Shown here one piece after another: positions 29,901 to 39,727 of a stretch of 64,000 bases of DNA. Every line of letters starts with the position of its first letter. Position 1 is the stretch's first letter. The notes beneath the pieces were generated by a model. The model was given only the letters and a program-made list of their open reading frames with translations, searched no databases and was not told where the DNA came from. The translations under genes were made by a program, and so were the position numbers. This DNA comes from Nocardiopsis eucommiae (GTDB lineage Bacteria; Actinomycetota; Actinomycetes; Streptosporangiales; Streptosporangiaceae), in the NCBI GenBank assembly GCA_018388625.1, contig CP074402.1:5704001-5768000 (forward strand). The letters are read 5' to 3'.

Positions 29901-32900
29901 GAACTGGCCCTGGAGGGGAGCCCTCCGTCGTGCACGTCCATCTCGTGGGCGGCCAGGGTCCGGGGCGACCCGAGGACGCGCCAGGTGCCCATGACGGCCT
30001 CTCCCGACCGGGAGGCGGGCGTGAACCCGGGCGCGGATCTCACGGAGTCCACGAGGTTGTCCAGAAGGCCCGGCGACTCGGAGTGCTTGGGCGCGTGCGG
30101 CAGGCTGTCGAGATCGAGGTCGGGCCGGGGACGCGGGCCTCCGCCCCGGTTGTTCTGGGTCTGCTGGTTGTTCTGGGTCTGGTTGTTCTGGTTGCCCTGC
30201 TGGTTGTTCTGGTTGTTCTGGGCCTGTTGATCGCCCTGGTTCTGCTGGTTCCCCTGCGTCTGGGTGTTCCCCTGGTTCCCCTGTACCGGCGCCGCTGGGG
30301 GAACGTTGTTCGTCGGGTTCGGTGGGCGCAGACGCGCGTCACGTTCCAGCGCGAACCGGTGGTCCTCACCGCGCCCTCGTGCCGCGGCGGCGTCACCGTG
30401 CCTGAGCCGCTCGTTGTCGAGCGCCTGGGTGAGCCTCTCCTCCCTGCCGGGCAGGTCCCGCACGGCGTTCACCGACGCGTCGCGGTCGTCGCGAGCGGTG
30501 TCCACCGTGTCCCTCGCCTCGTCGGCGCGTCGAGCCGACTCGTCCGCGCGGGTACGGGCCTCGTCGGCCTTCCCCGCAGATCGTTGGCGGTCTTCTCGCT
30601 CTCGTCGGCCTTGCTCTCGGCGGTGTCGGCCCTGGTGTCCTGGGCGCTGGCGTCACCGTCGAGACGCTCGGCGTCCCGCAGGGCATCCCGGGCGTCGTCG
30701 CGCTGCTCCCGCATCGCGGGCGGCGTCTCCGAGCGCGGCGGCGTGGTGGTGGCCGCACCGTCGTCGGCGCTCGGCCGGGAGGCTTCCCGGTGGTCCGCCT
30801 CGGCCTCCCTGACCGCTTCCACCGCCTCGTCCTTGGCGTCGACGGTCCTGTTCCAGTTGTCGACGGCCGTGCTCAGCAGGTCGTTGGCGGTGGTCTGATC
30901 CGTCTGCCCTGGGGCGGGAACGACCAGCGGTGTGAGATCGGGACCGCTGCCGGGTCCCTCCTCCCGCGCCGGACCGCCGGTCGCCTCCCGGAGCGCACTG
31001 ACGTAGTCCCACAACTGCTGGACCGCGTCGGCCTGGCGCTCCGCCGCCTCCTGTTGGATCCGGGCGGCGTCCAGGCGGTCCTGGACGGCCTGCCGTCGGT
31101 CCGCTCCGGCCTGGTTCTCGGCCTTGGTGGCCGCTTCGTCCTTCTTCTGGAAGTCCTTCTGGTCCCCTTCAGCCTTCTTCTCCGCGGTCTCCAGGTTCTT
31201 CTCAGCCTCGGTCAACGCTTCCTGACGGTCGACGAGGGCGTTCGCCAGAGCCTGGACCCGGTTCCGCTCCGTCTCGGCGAGGTCCACCGCCCGCCGTGCC
31301 TCCTGGGCATCGGCCAGTGCCTGGCGGGCGGCGTCGCGGGCCGCCCTCGCGTCAGCCGAGCGGTCCGTGTTCGGTCCGGGGCGGTCGACTTCCCCGGGAC
31401 GGGCGTGGTCCTGGGTCCCTCCAACACGACCCGTGGGCCCCCGCGTCGGGGCCCGCGCCCTGCGGTGTGACGTCGAGCCGCACGGGGGTGTTGCTGCCGA
31501 TCGACGCGTCGAGGCGCAGCTCGTAGGACCAGGAGTCCAGGTCACCCTCGGATTTGGAGGACGCCTCGACACCCTCCTTGCGGTTGCCGGAGAACGGTTT
31601 CGCCGTCTCGTGCTCGTAGGTGTATCCACCACCGAGTTCGAGCACGCCCTTGGGCAGGCCACCCGCCGTGATCCCGAACCGCGCCTGGAAGGCGGCGGTG
31701 ATCTCCCCGCCGTAGGCGATGGAGTTCTGCTTGCCTGATCCTTGCGCGGTCGACGCGCCGAGTCCGGAACTCAGGGAGCCGCCGCTGCGGGAGCCCTCGA
31801 AACGGGGGCGCTGAGTTCCCCGCTCAGGTGGACCGTGAGGAAGTCCGAGCCGTCCCGGTCGTCGGTGCGTACCGACGACAACCCGGGGATCGCGCTGACG
31901 AAGTCACGCAGGGGGCCGGGGGCGGGCGTGAGTGCGTTGCGCAACCCACCGGTGCGGAGGACGATGTCGACACCGCTGGTCGTCAGGGCGTCGGCCCCCG
32001 AGACCGCCCTGCCGACCTGATCGTAGATCTCCAGGGTGTTCTCTGCGCGCAGGTCCGGGCCCCGCCACAGACTCCCCCAGAAGCCCCTTCTGGCTCCCGG
32101 AGCCCCGGAGGGGTCGTTGACGAGTTCGGGGTGCAGGGCGAACACCTGTTCGTGGAGCCGCCTGGCCGCGACGGTCATCGGCGAGTCGCCGTTGCCGTCC
32201 CGCAGACGGCCGTCGTTCCACTCGGCGCGCACCGGTGCCGCCTCGCCCAGGTGCCGCACGCCGTCCGCCGTGAGGCCGGGAACACTGGGCGCAGCCGGAG
32301 GGGTCGCGGCGGCCCGGTTGTCACCACCGCCCGCCAGGGTGCGGGCGTCGTCGGTGGACACCTGGTCGAGGGTGGTCAGGTCCAGGGTTCCCGGACGTAC
32401 CAGCGGCTGGGGCTGCGGCTGGGACGAACGGTCACCGCGTTCTCCTCCGTTGCCCTCGGTGCTCGCCCCGGTGTCGTCCGTGTTCGTCGTGTTCTCGGCG
32501 GCGGGTGCTGCGGGCTGTGGCTCGGTTGTCGTGACACGGTAGGTGCGCTCCACCTGGTAGAAGGCGGAGTCGCCCTTGGCGCCGGGCCCGAAAACGCGCT
32601 CGCTGCCGTACTCGGTGCTGCGCGTGTGCTTCTGCGTGCCCTTGGCCCCGACGACCACCTCGGGACCGGCGCGAAGGACCACGGACTCCCCGGGGAGGAT
32701 GCCGCCGAGGAACCCGGCACCCGCCCGGACCTCCTGTTTGTCGGTGCGTGCCGCGCCGAACGTCGCGTTGCCGGAGGACTTGCCGGTGTCCGTGAAGGAC
32801 GAGTCCTTCAGGTCCGGTCCGACCTTCACGTAGTTGACCGGGCCACCGCTGATCTCCAGGATCTGGGTCCTGCCCTTCGGGTCCGAGTAGGCGAAGCGCA

Positions 32901-35900
32901 GAACCTCCCCGTTGTCCGCCCGGGGCAGGTTGTCCAGCAGAGTCCGCGGGCTGACGGGGAAATCCGGGGGCAACGTACCGTCGATCAGGCCCAGCGTCTG
33001 TGCGAACCGGGGGCGCGGATCGGCGTCCCGTCTCCGCCGTCGACACGGGAAGCGGGGTCGTCGGTGCGGAACTCCTGCGGGGCGGGCCGGTGGTCAGCCG
33101 CGCTCTCCCCGCCGTTGTCACGCAGGTGACCCGGCAGGACCAGGTCGAACGCGTCGTTCAACCGGTCGGAGAACTCGACCCGGACCGGCGGAACGGCGGG
33201 TTGCTGCTGACCAGCGGTGTCCTGTCCCGGTGGCTGCTGGACCGAAGGTCGCCGCTGGTCGCCAGAGGCCGCCTCGCCGGGGGCGGAGAGGGTCGCTGTG
33301 GCGGTGGCGCGATGTCCAGGACCGCGTTGACCACGAGGTCGCCGGTGAAGCGGGCGGGATTGTCCCCGTCCACGTCGACCTTGCGCTTGTGACGGCGCTC
33401 AGTACTCGTCTGGTACTCGGTGCCGCGCTGACGGACCGCGAACGACGCCTTCAGACGCGGGGTGATGAGCGCGGCCGTGCCCCCGATCTCACCGATCACG
33501 GCCGCGGGAAACGCCGGGTTGACGCTCTTGCGGCTCTGCTGGGCGCCGCTGCCCACGGTCTTGGCCCGGTTCTCGGTCGCGTTCCCGGCGTCGACGCGAC
33601 GGTCGGGCGAGTCCGTGATGTCGCGCCACGTGCGGTCCACCGACAGTTGTACGTTCCCTCGCGGGGGCGGCGTGTTCCGGTCGTCGCCGTCCCCGTCCCG
33701 ACGGGGATCGTGCACGGGGACGTCGATCGTCTCCCCGGGAGTGGTCCGCCCTCCGCTGATGCGCTCGATGGCATCGGTGAGCGCCGAACCGTCCGGCTCC
33801 ACGCCCTGCCGCCGGATCTGGTCGAACAGCCGGTCCCGCAGACCGTCGACGTCAGCGTCGGGGTTCATCCGCATGCCGGAGTAGCCGCCGTGGTCGGCGT
33901 TGGGCCCGATGTCCGCGAGGACGTCGAGCACCTCGGCGGTCTCCTGCGTGACGGGCCTGGTCACGGGCGGCGGGTCCGGTGGCGTGAGGTCGGGCGTGAC
34001 GACGATCTGCGGGGGTCCTGCCGCGTGGTCTCACCGTCGACCTGCTGCTGCGTGTCGGTCGGCGCCACGGTCCCGTCCTGGACCTGAGGCGGGGGCGTCT
34101 CGCCCGTGGTGGTCGGGTTGGTCCCGCGCGGGGTACGGGAGGAACCCTCGCCCCCGTCGTCGGTGACTCTGGTGCGACGACGCCTGCGGCTCCCGTCGCC
34201 TTCGCGGTCACGCTGGTCCCCGAGGTCCCGCATCGGATGGCTCTCGGGCCTCCGACGGTTCCGGCCGCTGCCCCCGTCGTCCCTGCTGCTACCTCCGTTG
34301 TCCCTGCTGCTGCCTCCGTTGTTACGGCTGTTGCGGCCGCCGCCCCCGTTGTTGCTGCTACTTCCGCCGCTCTTGGACTTGAAAGGGTTGAAGAGGGGTG
34401 AGGCGGCCCGGTGGTCTCCGCCCTGCGTGGTCACCGGAGTGGGACCGCTCGGCATCCGTGAGAGCGGCGCGTCCATGCCCGCGTCGCGCGCGGTGTCGAG
34501 GGCCTGGTCCCAACGCCCGTCCGAGGTCCACTCCCGGACCGTCTGGTCGAAGTCCTCCCGCAGCCGGGGCGGGAGGTCGGCGCGTACCTGGTCGTCACCG
34601 CGACCGCGCACACGGCTGTCGTAGGCGGCGCCGAACAGGGCCACGTTGTCGGAGTGGTTCCGGTTCCCGTCGGGGTCGAGCACCTGGGACAGGTCCCGGT
34701 GCACGGAGTCGGGAAGGTCGCCCACCCGGGCGGGCGGGTCGTAGCGGGAGGCCTCGTTCGCCTGGGTCTCGATCTGGTCCAGGTAGTGGTTGAGGATCTG
34801 CGGAGGCCGGTTGTCGCGCCCGCCGGGCGAGTCCATGTATCCGCCGACCTCGTGGACCGCGCTCGAGTTCGGCGAATCGCGGAGCACGGCGCGGGGGCGA
34901 CCGGACCCGTCCTGGGACAGGTCCTGGGACTCGTCGTTGAGACCGATCCGGTGCAGGAGCTCGTGCAGCCAGACGTCGGGGCCGTCGTCCATGCGCCAGT
35001 TGGCTGTATCGCTGCGCCCGGGCAGGTCCGGGTTGTCGCGGACCCAGGACACGTTGGAGTGCGGTCGACCGTCGGGACCGACCGGTTCCACACGGACGTG
35101 GAGCTGGTCACCGCTGCCGGGCAGACGGTAGCGCTCGTTGACGACGTCGTTCAACCGGTCCAGGAAGACCTGCTGGGCCGTGTTCGCGTCCGACTGACTG
35201 ACGTCGGGTCCGGTGTCGAAGTTGATCCGGACCGTCAGTTCGGTGACGTGCGTCGGCCCGTCGGGGCCGGGGTCCGGCAGCGGAATGCGACGCACGTCGA
35301 AGCCGCGATCCGCGATCGAGGTGATCGGGTTGTCCTTGCTGGATCCGTGCAGGATCTCGACACCGTCGGTGTCGACGCCGGAGCGGTCGCGGTTGCCCCC
35401 ACACGCGTGGGTTCGATGCTGTCCCGGATGTTCTGCCAGTCAGCGGGCGGGCGCATCCGGTCGGACACGGGGGCCGGGGCGTCGGGGTCGGGACGCGGGC
35501 GGGACACCGGTGGGGTGTTGGTCTGGTTGCCGGGCGGGGGCTGACGGCGCCCGTCCCCCGTGGACTCCTGGCCACCCTGCGCGCCGGGGTGGAGCGGCGG
35601 GGCCATGACAACGGGCACGGGCGTGCCGTCGGGACGCGCGGTCGACTCGTTCGAGCCGTCGTCCTGGCGGACGGGCGCCCCGGAACCGTCCTCGTCACGC
35701 GTGGAGCCCTGGGAATCGTCGTCGTTCTGTCGTCCCTGCTGGTCACCGTTCTGGTGGACGGTCGCATCGGAGTCCGACTCGCCGGAGGGCCGGTCCCCAG
35801 GGGGCCGGACGTCGGCGCCGGTGCCGTCCTGGGAAGTGCGGGTGTCGTCCGATCCGGTCTCGTGGTCCGTGACGGTCTCGGGACCGCCGTCGCGCCCGGA

Positions 35901-38879
35901 GCCGTTCGGACGGTGGGTGTTCGCGTTGCCGTCGCTCGAACCCTGTCCGCCCGCGTTCGGGGACGGCCCGGTCGAGGTCTGGCCGTTGCCGTCGGTGGCG
36001 TCCTGGGACCCCTGAGCCGGGGTGTCCTGGTCGGTGGACCGGCCGCCCTGGTCGTCGGTCGTCAGATCCGGTCGGCCGGTGTTGGACTCCTCCTGGTTCG
36101 GGGTCTCCCGAACAGGTGCGTCCTGGTTCGGGGACTCCTGAACCGGCACGTTCTGCTCAGGCGTCTCCCGGACCGGCGTGCCCTCAGGGCCGTTCGCGTC
36201 CTCGGAACCACCCGGCTCCCGCACCACACCGTCACCGGCGGGCTGCTCCTGGACGGGAGACTCCTGGACGGGCGTGTCCTCGGCGCCGTTCTCACGCACC
36301 GGGCCGTCCGTGTCCCTGACCACGCCGTCACCCGACGTGTCCACGACCGGCCGCTCCTGGACGGGAGGGTTCGGGTTCGGGGAATCCTGGGCGGGCTGCT
36401 CCTGGTTCGGCGTCTCCCGAACCGGGGCGGTGTCCCCGCCGTTCTCCCGCGCGGGACCGCCGCCACCGACCTCGCCGTCACCCGACGCGTCCTGGACCGG
36501 AGGGTTCGGGGTCGGGGTCTCCTGGACGGGGGTCTCCGACACGGGAGTTTCCTGGACCGGAGGAGCCGGGGTCGGATTCGGCGTCTCCTGGACCGGAGGA
36601 GCCGGGGCCGGGGCAGGGGACTCCTGGACGGGCGTCTCCTGGACAGGCGTTTCCTGGACGGGAGGGGCCGGATTCGGATTCGGGGCAGGCGTCTCCTGGA
36701 CCGGAGGGTTCGGGGTCGGGGCAGGGGTCTCCTGGACAGGGGTCTCCTGAGCAGGGGTCTCCTGGACCGGAGGAGTCGGCGTCGGCGTCGGCGTCTCCTG
36801 GACGGGAGGAGCCGGGGTCGGGGCAGGGGTCTCCGACACGGGAGGCTCCTGGACCGGAGGATTCGGGGTCGGGGCAGGGGTCTCCTGGTTCTGGGACCCC
36901 TCCGCAGGTGTGTTCTCGGGCCCTCCCTGGTCCCCGTTCGGCGTCTCGGGGCCGTCCGCGGCCCCCGCACCCTCGCCGTCACCGGTCTGTTCGGGGGAAC
37001 GGTCCTGTCCGCCGGTGTCCCGCTCCTGACCGCCGACGACCGGTGCGTCGCCCGGCCCACCGCCCTCCGAGTTCGAGTTCTCCTGGCCACCGCGGTTCAG
37101 GTGGTCGGAGTCGTCGCCACCCGTGTTCTCGTCAGCGTTGTCGACGGGGCGGTCGGATCCCCGCCCCGGGGAGTCCTCGGTGGCGGGCCCCTCGTTCGAG
37201 CCGTTGTTCTCGTTCGACGGCGGCTCGGGTGTGGCGGAGCCCGTGTTGTCCTGGTCGTTCGTGTCCGACGACTCGGTGGACACCCGCTGCGGCGGCGGCG
37301 GAGGAGGCGGGGTCGAGTTCTGCGAGCCGTCGCCCCGCCCGTCGCGCGATCCCCCGCCCGCCCCTTCCGAGGAGGAGTTGTTCGAGCCGGGTCCGTTCGA
37401 GGAGGAGGACCCGGAGTCGGACGTGCTGACGTTCTCGTTCCCGTCCGGGGAACCGTCGCCGCCGCGGTGGTCGTTGAGGCCGTCGTCGGTCGGGCTCGGC
37501 GTCGGGGTGGGCGGCGGGACACCCTCGGGCAGACCCGCGTTCCTCAGGTGGTCGATGAGCAGCAGCCCGCCCTGGGTGAGGCTCTGCTGGACCGCTCCGG
37601 AGACGAGGCCTGAGACACCGGACAGCCAGGTGATGGAGAAGCTCTTCTCGTCGCTGAACAGCAGGTTGAAGAAGCCCTCGCTGAGCATCCCCTGCGCCGC
37701 GTTGGCGATGCCCTGGCCACCGAGCTGCGCCAGGAAGTTCTTCCAGTGCGTCCCCACGTCGGAGAGGCCGTCGCGCACACTGGCGGGCACGCCCGTGGTC
37801 AGGAAGTCACGCATGTTGGGGTCCAGGCCCCGCCCGTACTTGCTCACCACGTCGTTCAGCGCGTCGTCGAGCCCGTTCCTGCCCCAGTTCCGGGTGAACG
37901 CGTCGGCGTACGCGTTACCGAACTCCCGGGCCTGGTCCTTGCCCATCGACCCGCCGAGGGAGTTGGCGAACTGGTCTCCCATGTCGGTGCGGAAGCGTTC
38001 GCCGTCGATCGGACGGTTCCACCCGGGCCGGTTGTCCATGCCGTAGGGGCGCAGCAGCTCGTCGCTGTTGCGGCCCATCACACTGCCGATGCCCTCGGGC
38101 AGGCCGCCGGGGCCGCCACCGGGGCCGCCCGTGGGGAAGTTGTCGTCGAGATGCTTGGTGATGGAGGGCCCGGTGGTGTTGCCGAGCAGCTTGTTGAACT
38201 GGCCGGACAGTGCGCTGCCGCCGAAGACGGCGGCGGTGCCGAACAGACCGTCCAGCATGGCGCCCTTGGCCGCGTCCTCGGTGAGCTTGTGATCCCACCC
38301 GTCGCGGTTGCCCTGGTCGATCTGGATGCGCTGGATCAGCGCGTCGAGGGTGAGCGCGAAGAACTGGCTGATCGCCATCTGCTGGAGCAGTGTCGAGAGC
38401 AGCCGGAACATGACCCGCCCGATGACGGTGCGGGCGATCGCCTGGAAGATCGGGATCTTGGCGAGGGAGGCGCCGAAGGTGTACGGCGCCATGGCGATCG
38501 CCCAGGCGATCTCCAGGGCCAGCTGGACGAGCTGGCCGATGATCATCCACTTCGCGTACTGCACCTGCGTGCCCGCGTTGTGGACGTACTCCTGGAGACC
38601 CCGGGCGACCTTCGTGCCCTCTCCGAGGTAGTTGTTCTGCCCCGCCGTGAACTCGTCCACCGACTGGTCGAAGAAGTCCGCCGCCGTGGCGTCGAAGTTC
38701 TCCCGCACCTTGTTCTTGATCCGGATGACGAGCTGCGGGAGCTCGACCTCCAGCTGGTCGGCGGTGGTGCCGTAGACCTGGGCGAGCTCCCACAGCCGTG
38801 TCTCGTCGGCTGTGGGCCACTCCGAACCGGTCAGGACCGAGAACAGGTTGCGGAGTTCGGCGGGCAGTTCCATTCCCAT
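26987..38879 (-). CDS. Giant WXG100-like T7SS protein with metzincin-type zinc motif and beta-rich modules
   Basis: About 3,970 residues once 14-17 single-base gaps are bridged. Order: residues 1-460, a helical WXG100-like/CpnT-like N-terminus (starts MGMELPAELRNLFSVLTG, then hydrophobic helices at about 115-190); about 470-1150, a disordered acidic and Pro-rich linker with PVQETP-type repeats; about 1170-1350, a domain with DTANWRMDDGPDVW then HELLHRIGLND (34933-34965) and a downstream YMDS, matching the metzincin zinc site HExxHxxGxxD and a possible Met-turn. There follow Asn/Ser-Gly-rich linkers, several 200-300-residue beta-rich modules, a long coiled coil (31.3-30.5 kb) and an Asn-Gln-rich linker. 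It ends MQANFMNALNPTS. ATG 38879 starts 6 bp after the preceding WXG-like gene's stop. Its position in an ecc/esx locus suggests a secreted substrate, possibly a protease or toxin. No classic toxin tip is recognised. Confidence 0.75.
29370..29418 (-). repeat. CTGGGT hexamer tandem repeat in giant gene
   Basis: Seven to eight near-identical CTGGGT units. Read in one frame the minus strand gives Gln-Thr repeats with G/C-ending codons; in the other, Asp-Pro repeats with many CCA codons. The first fits the genome's codon use better, implying extra missing bases on both sides. Confidence 0.7.
36100..36905 (-). repeat. Degenerate Pro-Val-Gln-Glu-Thr repeat region
   Basis: About 270 residues of the giant protein made of repeated units such as PVQETPAPTPNP and PVRETPNQE. 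Extended, acidic and Pro-rich: a spacer between the WXG100-like head and the metzincin-like domain. Confidence 0.8.
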
Positions 38880-38885
38880 GGGAGG

Positions 38886-39242
38886 TCAGTGCCTCCCGCT
38901 GGTACCACCGAGGCCGCCCTGGATCCCGCCCAGGCGCGCCGCGGTGTCGATGCCGTACTGCTCGGAGCGGCCGAACTGCTTGGCGGTGTTGATGGTGGCC
39001 TCGGCGGTGTCCTCGAACGCCGTGCCGAGCGTCTTCAGGAAGACCGCGAACCCGTCCCGGTTGGGGACGTAGTTCTTCTCGAACGACTTGGCGACGGCGT
39101 CGCCGTCGCCCCAGCACTCACCCAGGGCATCACTCGAGGTGGTGAACCACTGGTCGATCCCCCGCACGTAGGCGGCGAGTTCGTGGATATCGGCACCGTC
39201 CCTGGCGACCGCCTCCGGGTCGATGGAGATGCGTTCCGACAT
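38886..39242 (-). CDS. WXG100-like small helical protein
   Basis: 118 residues, intact. Two predicted helices flank CWGDGDAVAKSFEKNY, a WxG turn like that of WXG100 proteins, followed by GFAVFLKTLGTAFEDTAEATINTAKQF. Length and pattern match the small partner proteins encoded just before large WXG100-like toxins in actinobacteria; it likely pairs with the N-terminal helices of the giant protein, whose start codon follows 6 bp after its stop. ATG 39242 follows GGAGGGGCC. Confidence 0.78.
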   Translation of the reverse strand: MSERISIDPEAVARDGADIHELAAYVRGIDQWFTTSSDALGECWGDGDAVAKSFEKNYVPNRDGFAVFLKTLGTAFEDTAEATINTAKQFGRSEQYGIDTAARLGGIQGGLGGTSGRH

Positions 39243-39280
39243 GGCCCCTCCTTACTCGTCCTGTCTGTCTGCGTCGTCGC

Positions 39281-39323
39281 GGCCGGGTGCGGGGAGGGGA
39301 GGAACCCCTCCCCGCACCCGGCC
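39281..39323 (-). terminator. Perfect 19-bp hairpin inside T7SS operon
   Basis: Two 19-nt arms (starting GGCCGGGTGCGGGG) are perfectly complementary around the loop AGGAA. It lies 5 bp after the YbaB-like stop and 38 bp before the next start. So long a stem should end or strongly reduce transcription, or protect the upstream mRNA 3' end. Confidence 0.75.
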
Positions 39324-39328
39324 GTATG

Positions 39329-39721
39329 TCACCTGGGCGGGTGCACGTTGCCCAGGCCCAGTTCCTCCAGCAGGGCGGAGGGGTCTCCGGCCACCGCCTG
39401 CTCACGCGCCGCCGAGTCGCCCGGAACCAGCCCGCCCATGGACGTCGAGACCTGCTGGGCGACGTCGCGCCGGGCTCGTTCGACGACCTCGATGACGGCC
39501 GCGGCGAGTTCGGCGGGCGCCATCATCCGGTACTTCTCGGTGTGGAACCTCATCTCAGCGATCTCGCCTCTGGCGTTCACCGTCACGCTGAGCATCCGAT
39601 CCTTGGACACCGCTTCGGCGGTAACCGACTCCAGGTTTGCGCTTGCCTCCGCCAGCCGCTCCTGGGTCTGACGAAGTTGTTCGAGAGACCTCTCCATCTG
39701 ACCCTGCAGGGACATGTCCAA
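39329..39721 (-). CDS. YbaB/EbfC-family protein
   Basis: 130 residues, intact. QMERSLEQLRQTQERLAEASANLESVTAEAV, then VTVNARGEIAEMRF and AELAAAVIEVVERARRDV, give the YbaB/EbfC layout (helix, central sheet, helix). Classical YbaB is a nucleoid-associated dimer, but YbaB-like proteins are common in actinobacterial T7SS loci next to WXG genes, where the role is unknown. The coupled start is TTG 39721 (with AAGGGAG upstream) or ATG 39715. It lies 6 bp after the stop of the large Gly-rich gene. Confidence 0.82.
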   Translation of the reverse strand: MDMSLQGQMERSLEQLRQTQERLAEASANLESVTAEAVSKDRMLSVTVNARGEIAEMRFHTEKYRMMAPAELAAAVIEVVERARRDVAQQVSTSMGGLVPGDSAAREQAVAGDPSALLEELGLGNVHPPR

Positions 39722-39727
39722 CGCTGC

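Noticed and set aside
36100..36905. CRISPR array or minisatellite
   Set aside because: Repeats are imperfect, codon-phased and without unique spacers; they encode a Pro-rich linker.
35589..37613. Long plus-strand open frames opposite the giant gene (Arg/Gly/Val-rich)
   Set aside because: Antisense shadows of Pro-, Gln- and Glu-rich codons; composition is unlike proteins and no ribosome sites are present.
26987..38879. Reading the giant region as five to ten separate genes, following each open frame
   Set aside because: The frames hand over to each other without stops, ribosome sites or start codons at the joints, and each switch is in the single-missing-base direction; domain text runs smoothly across the joints.
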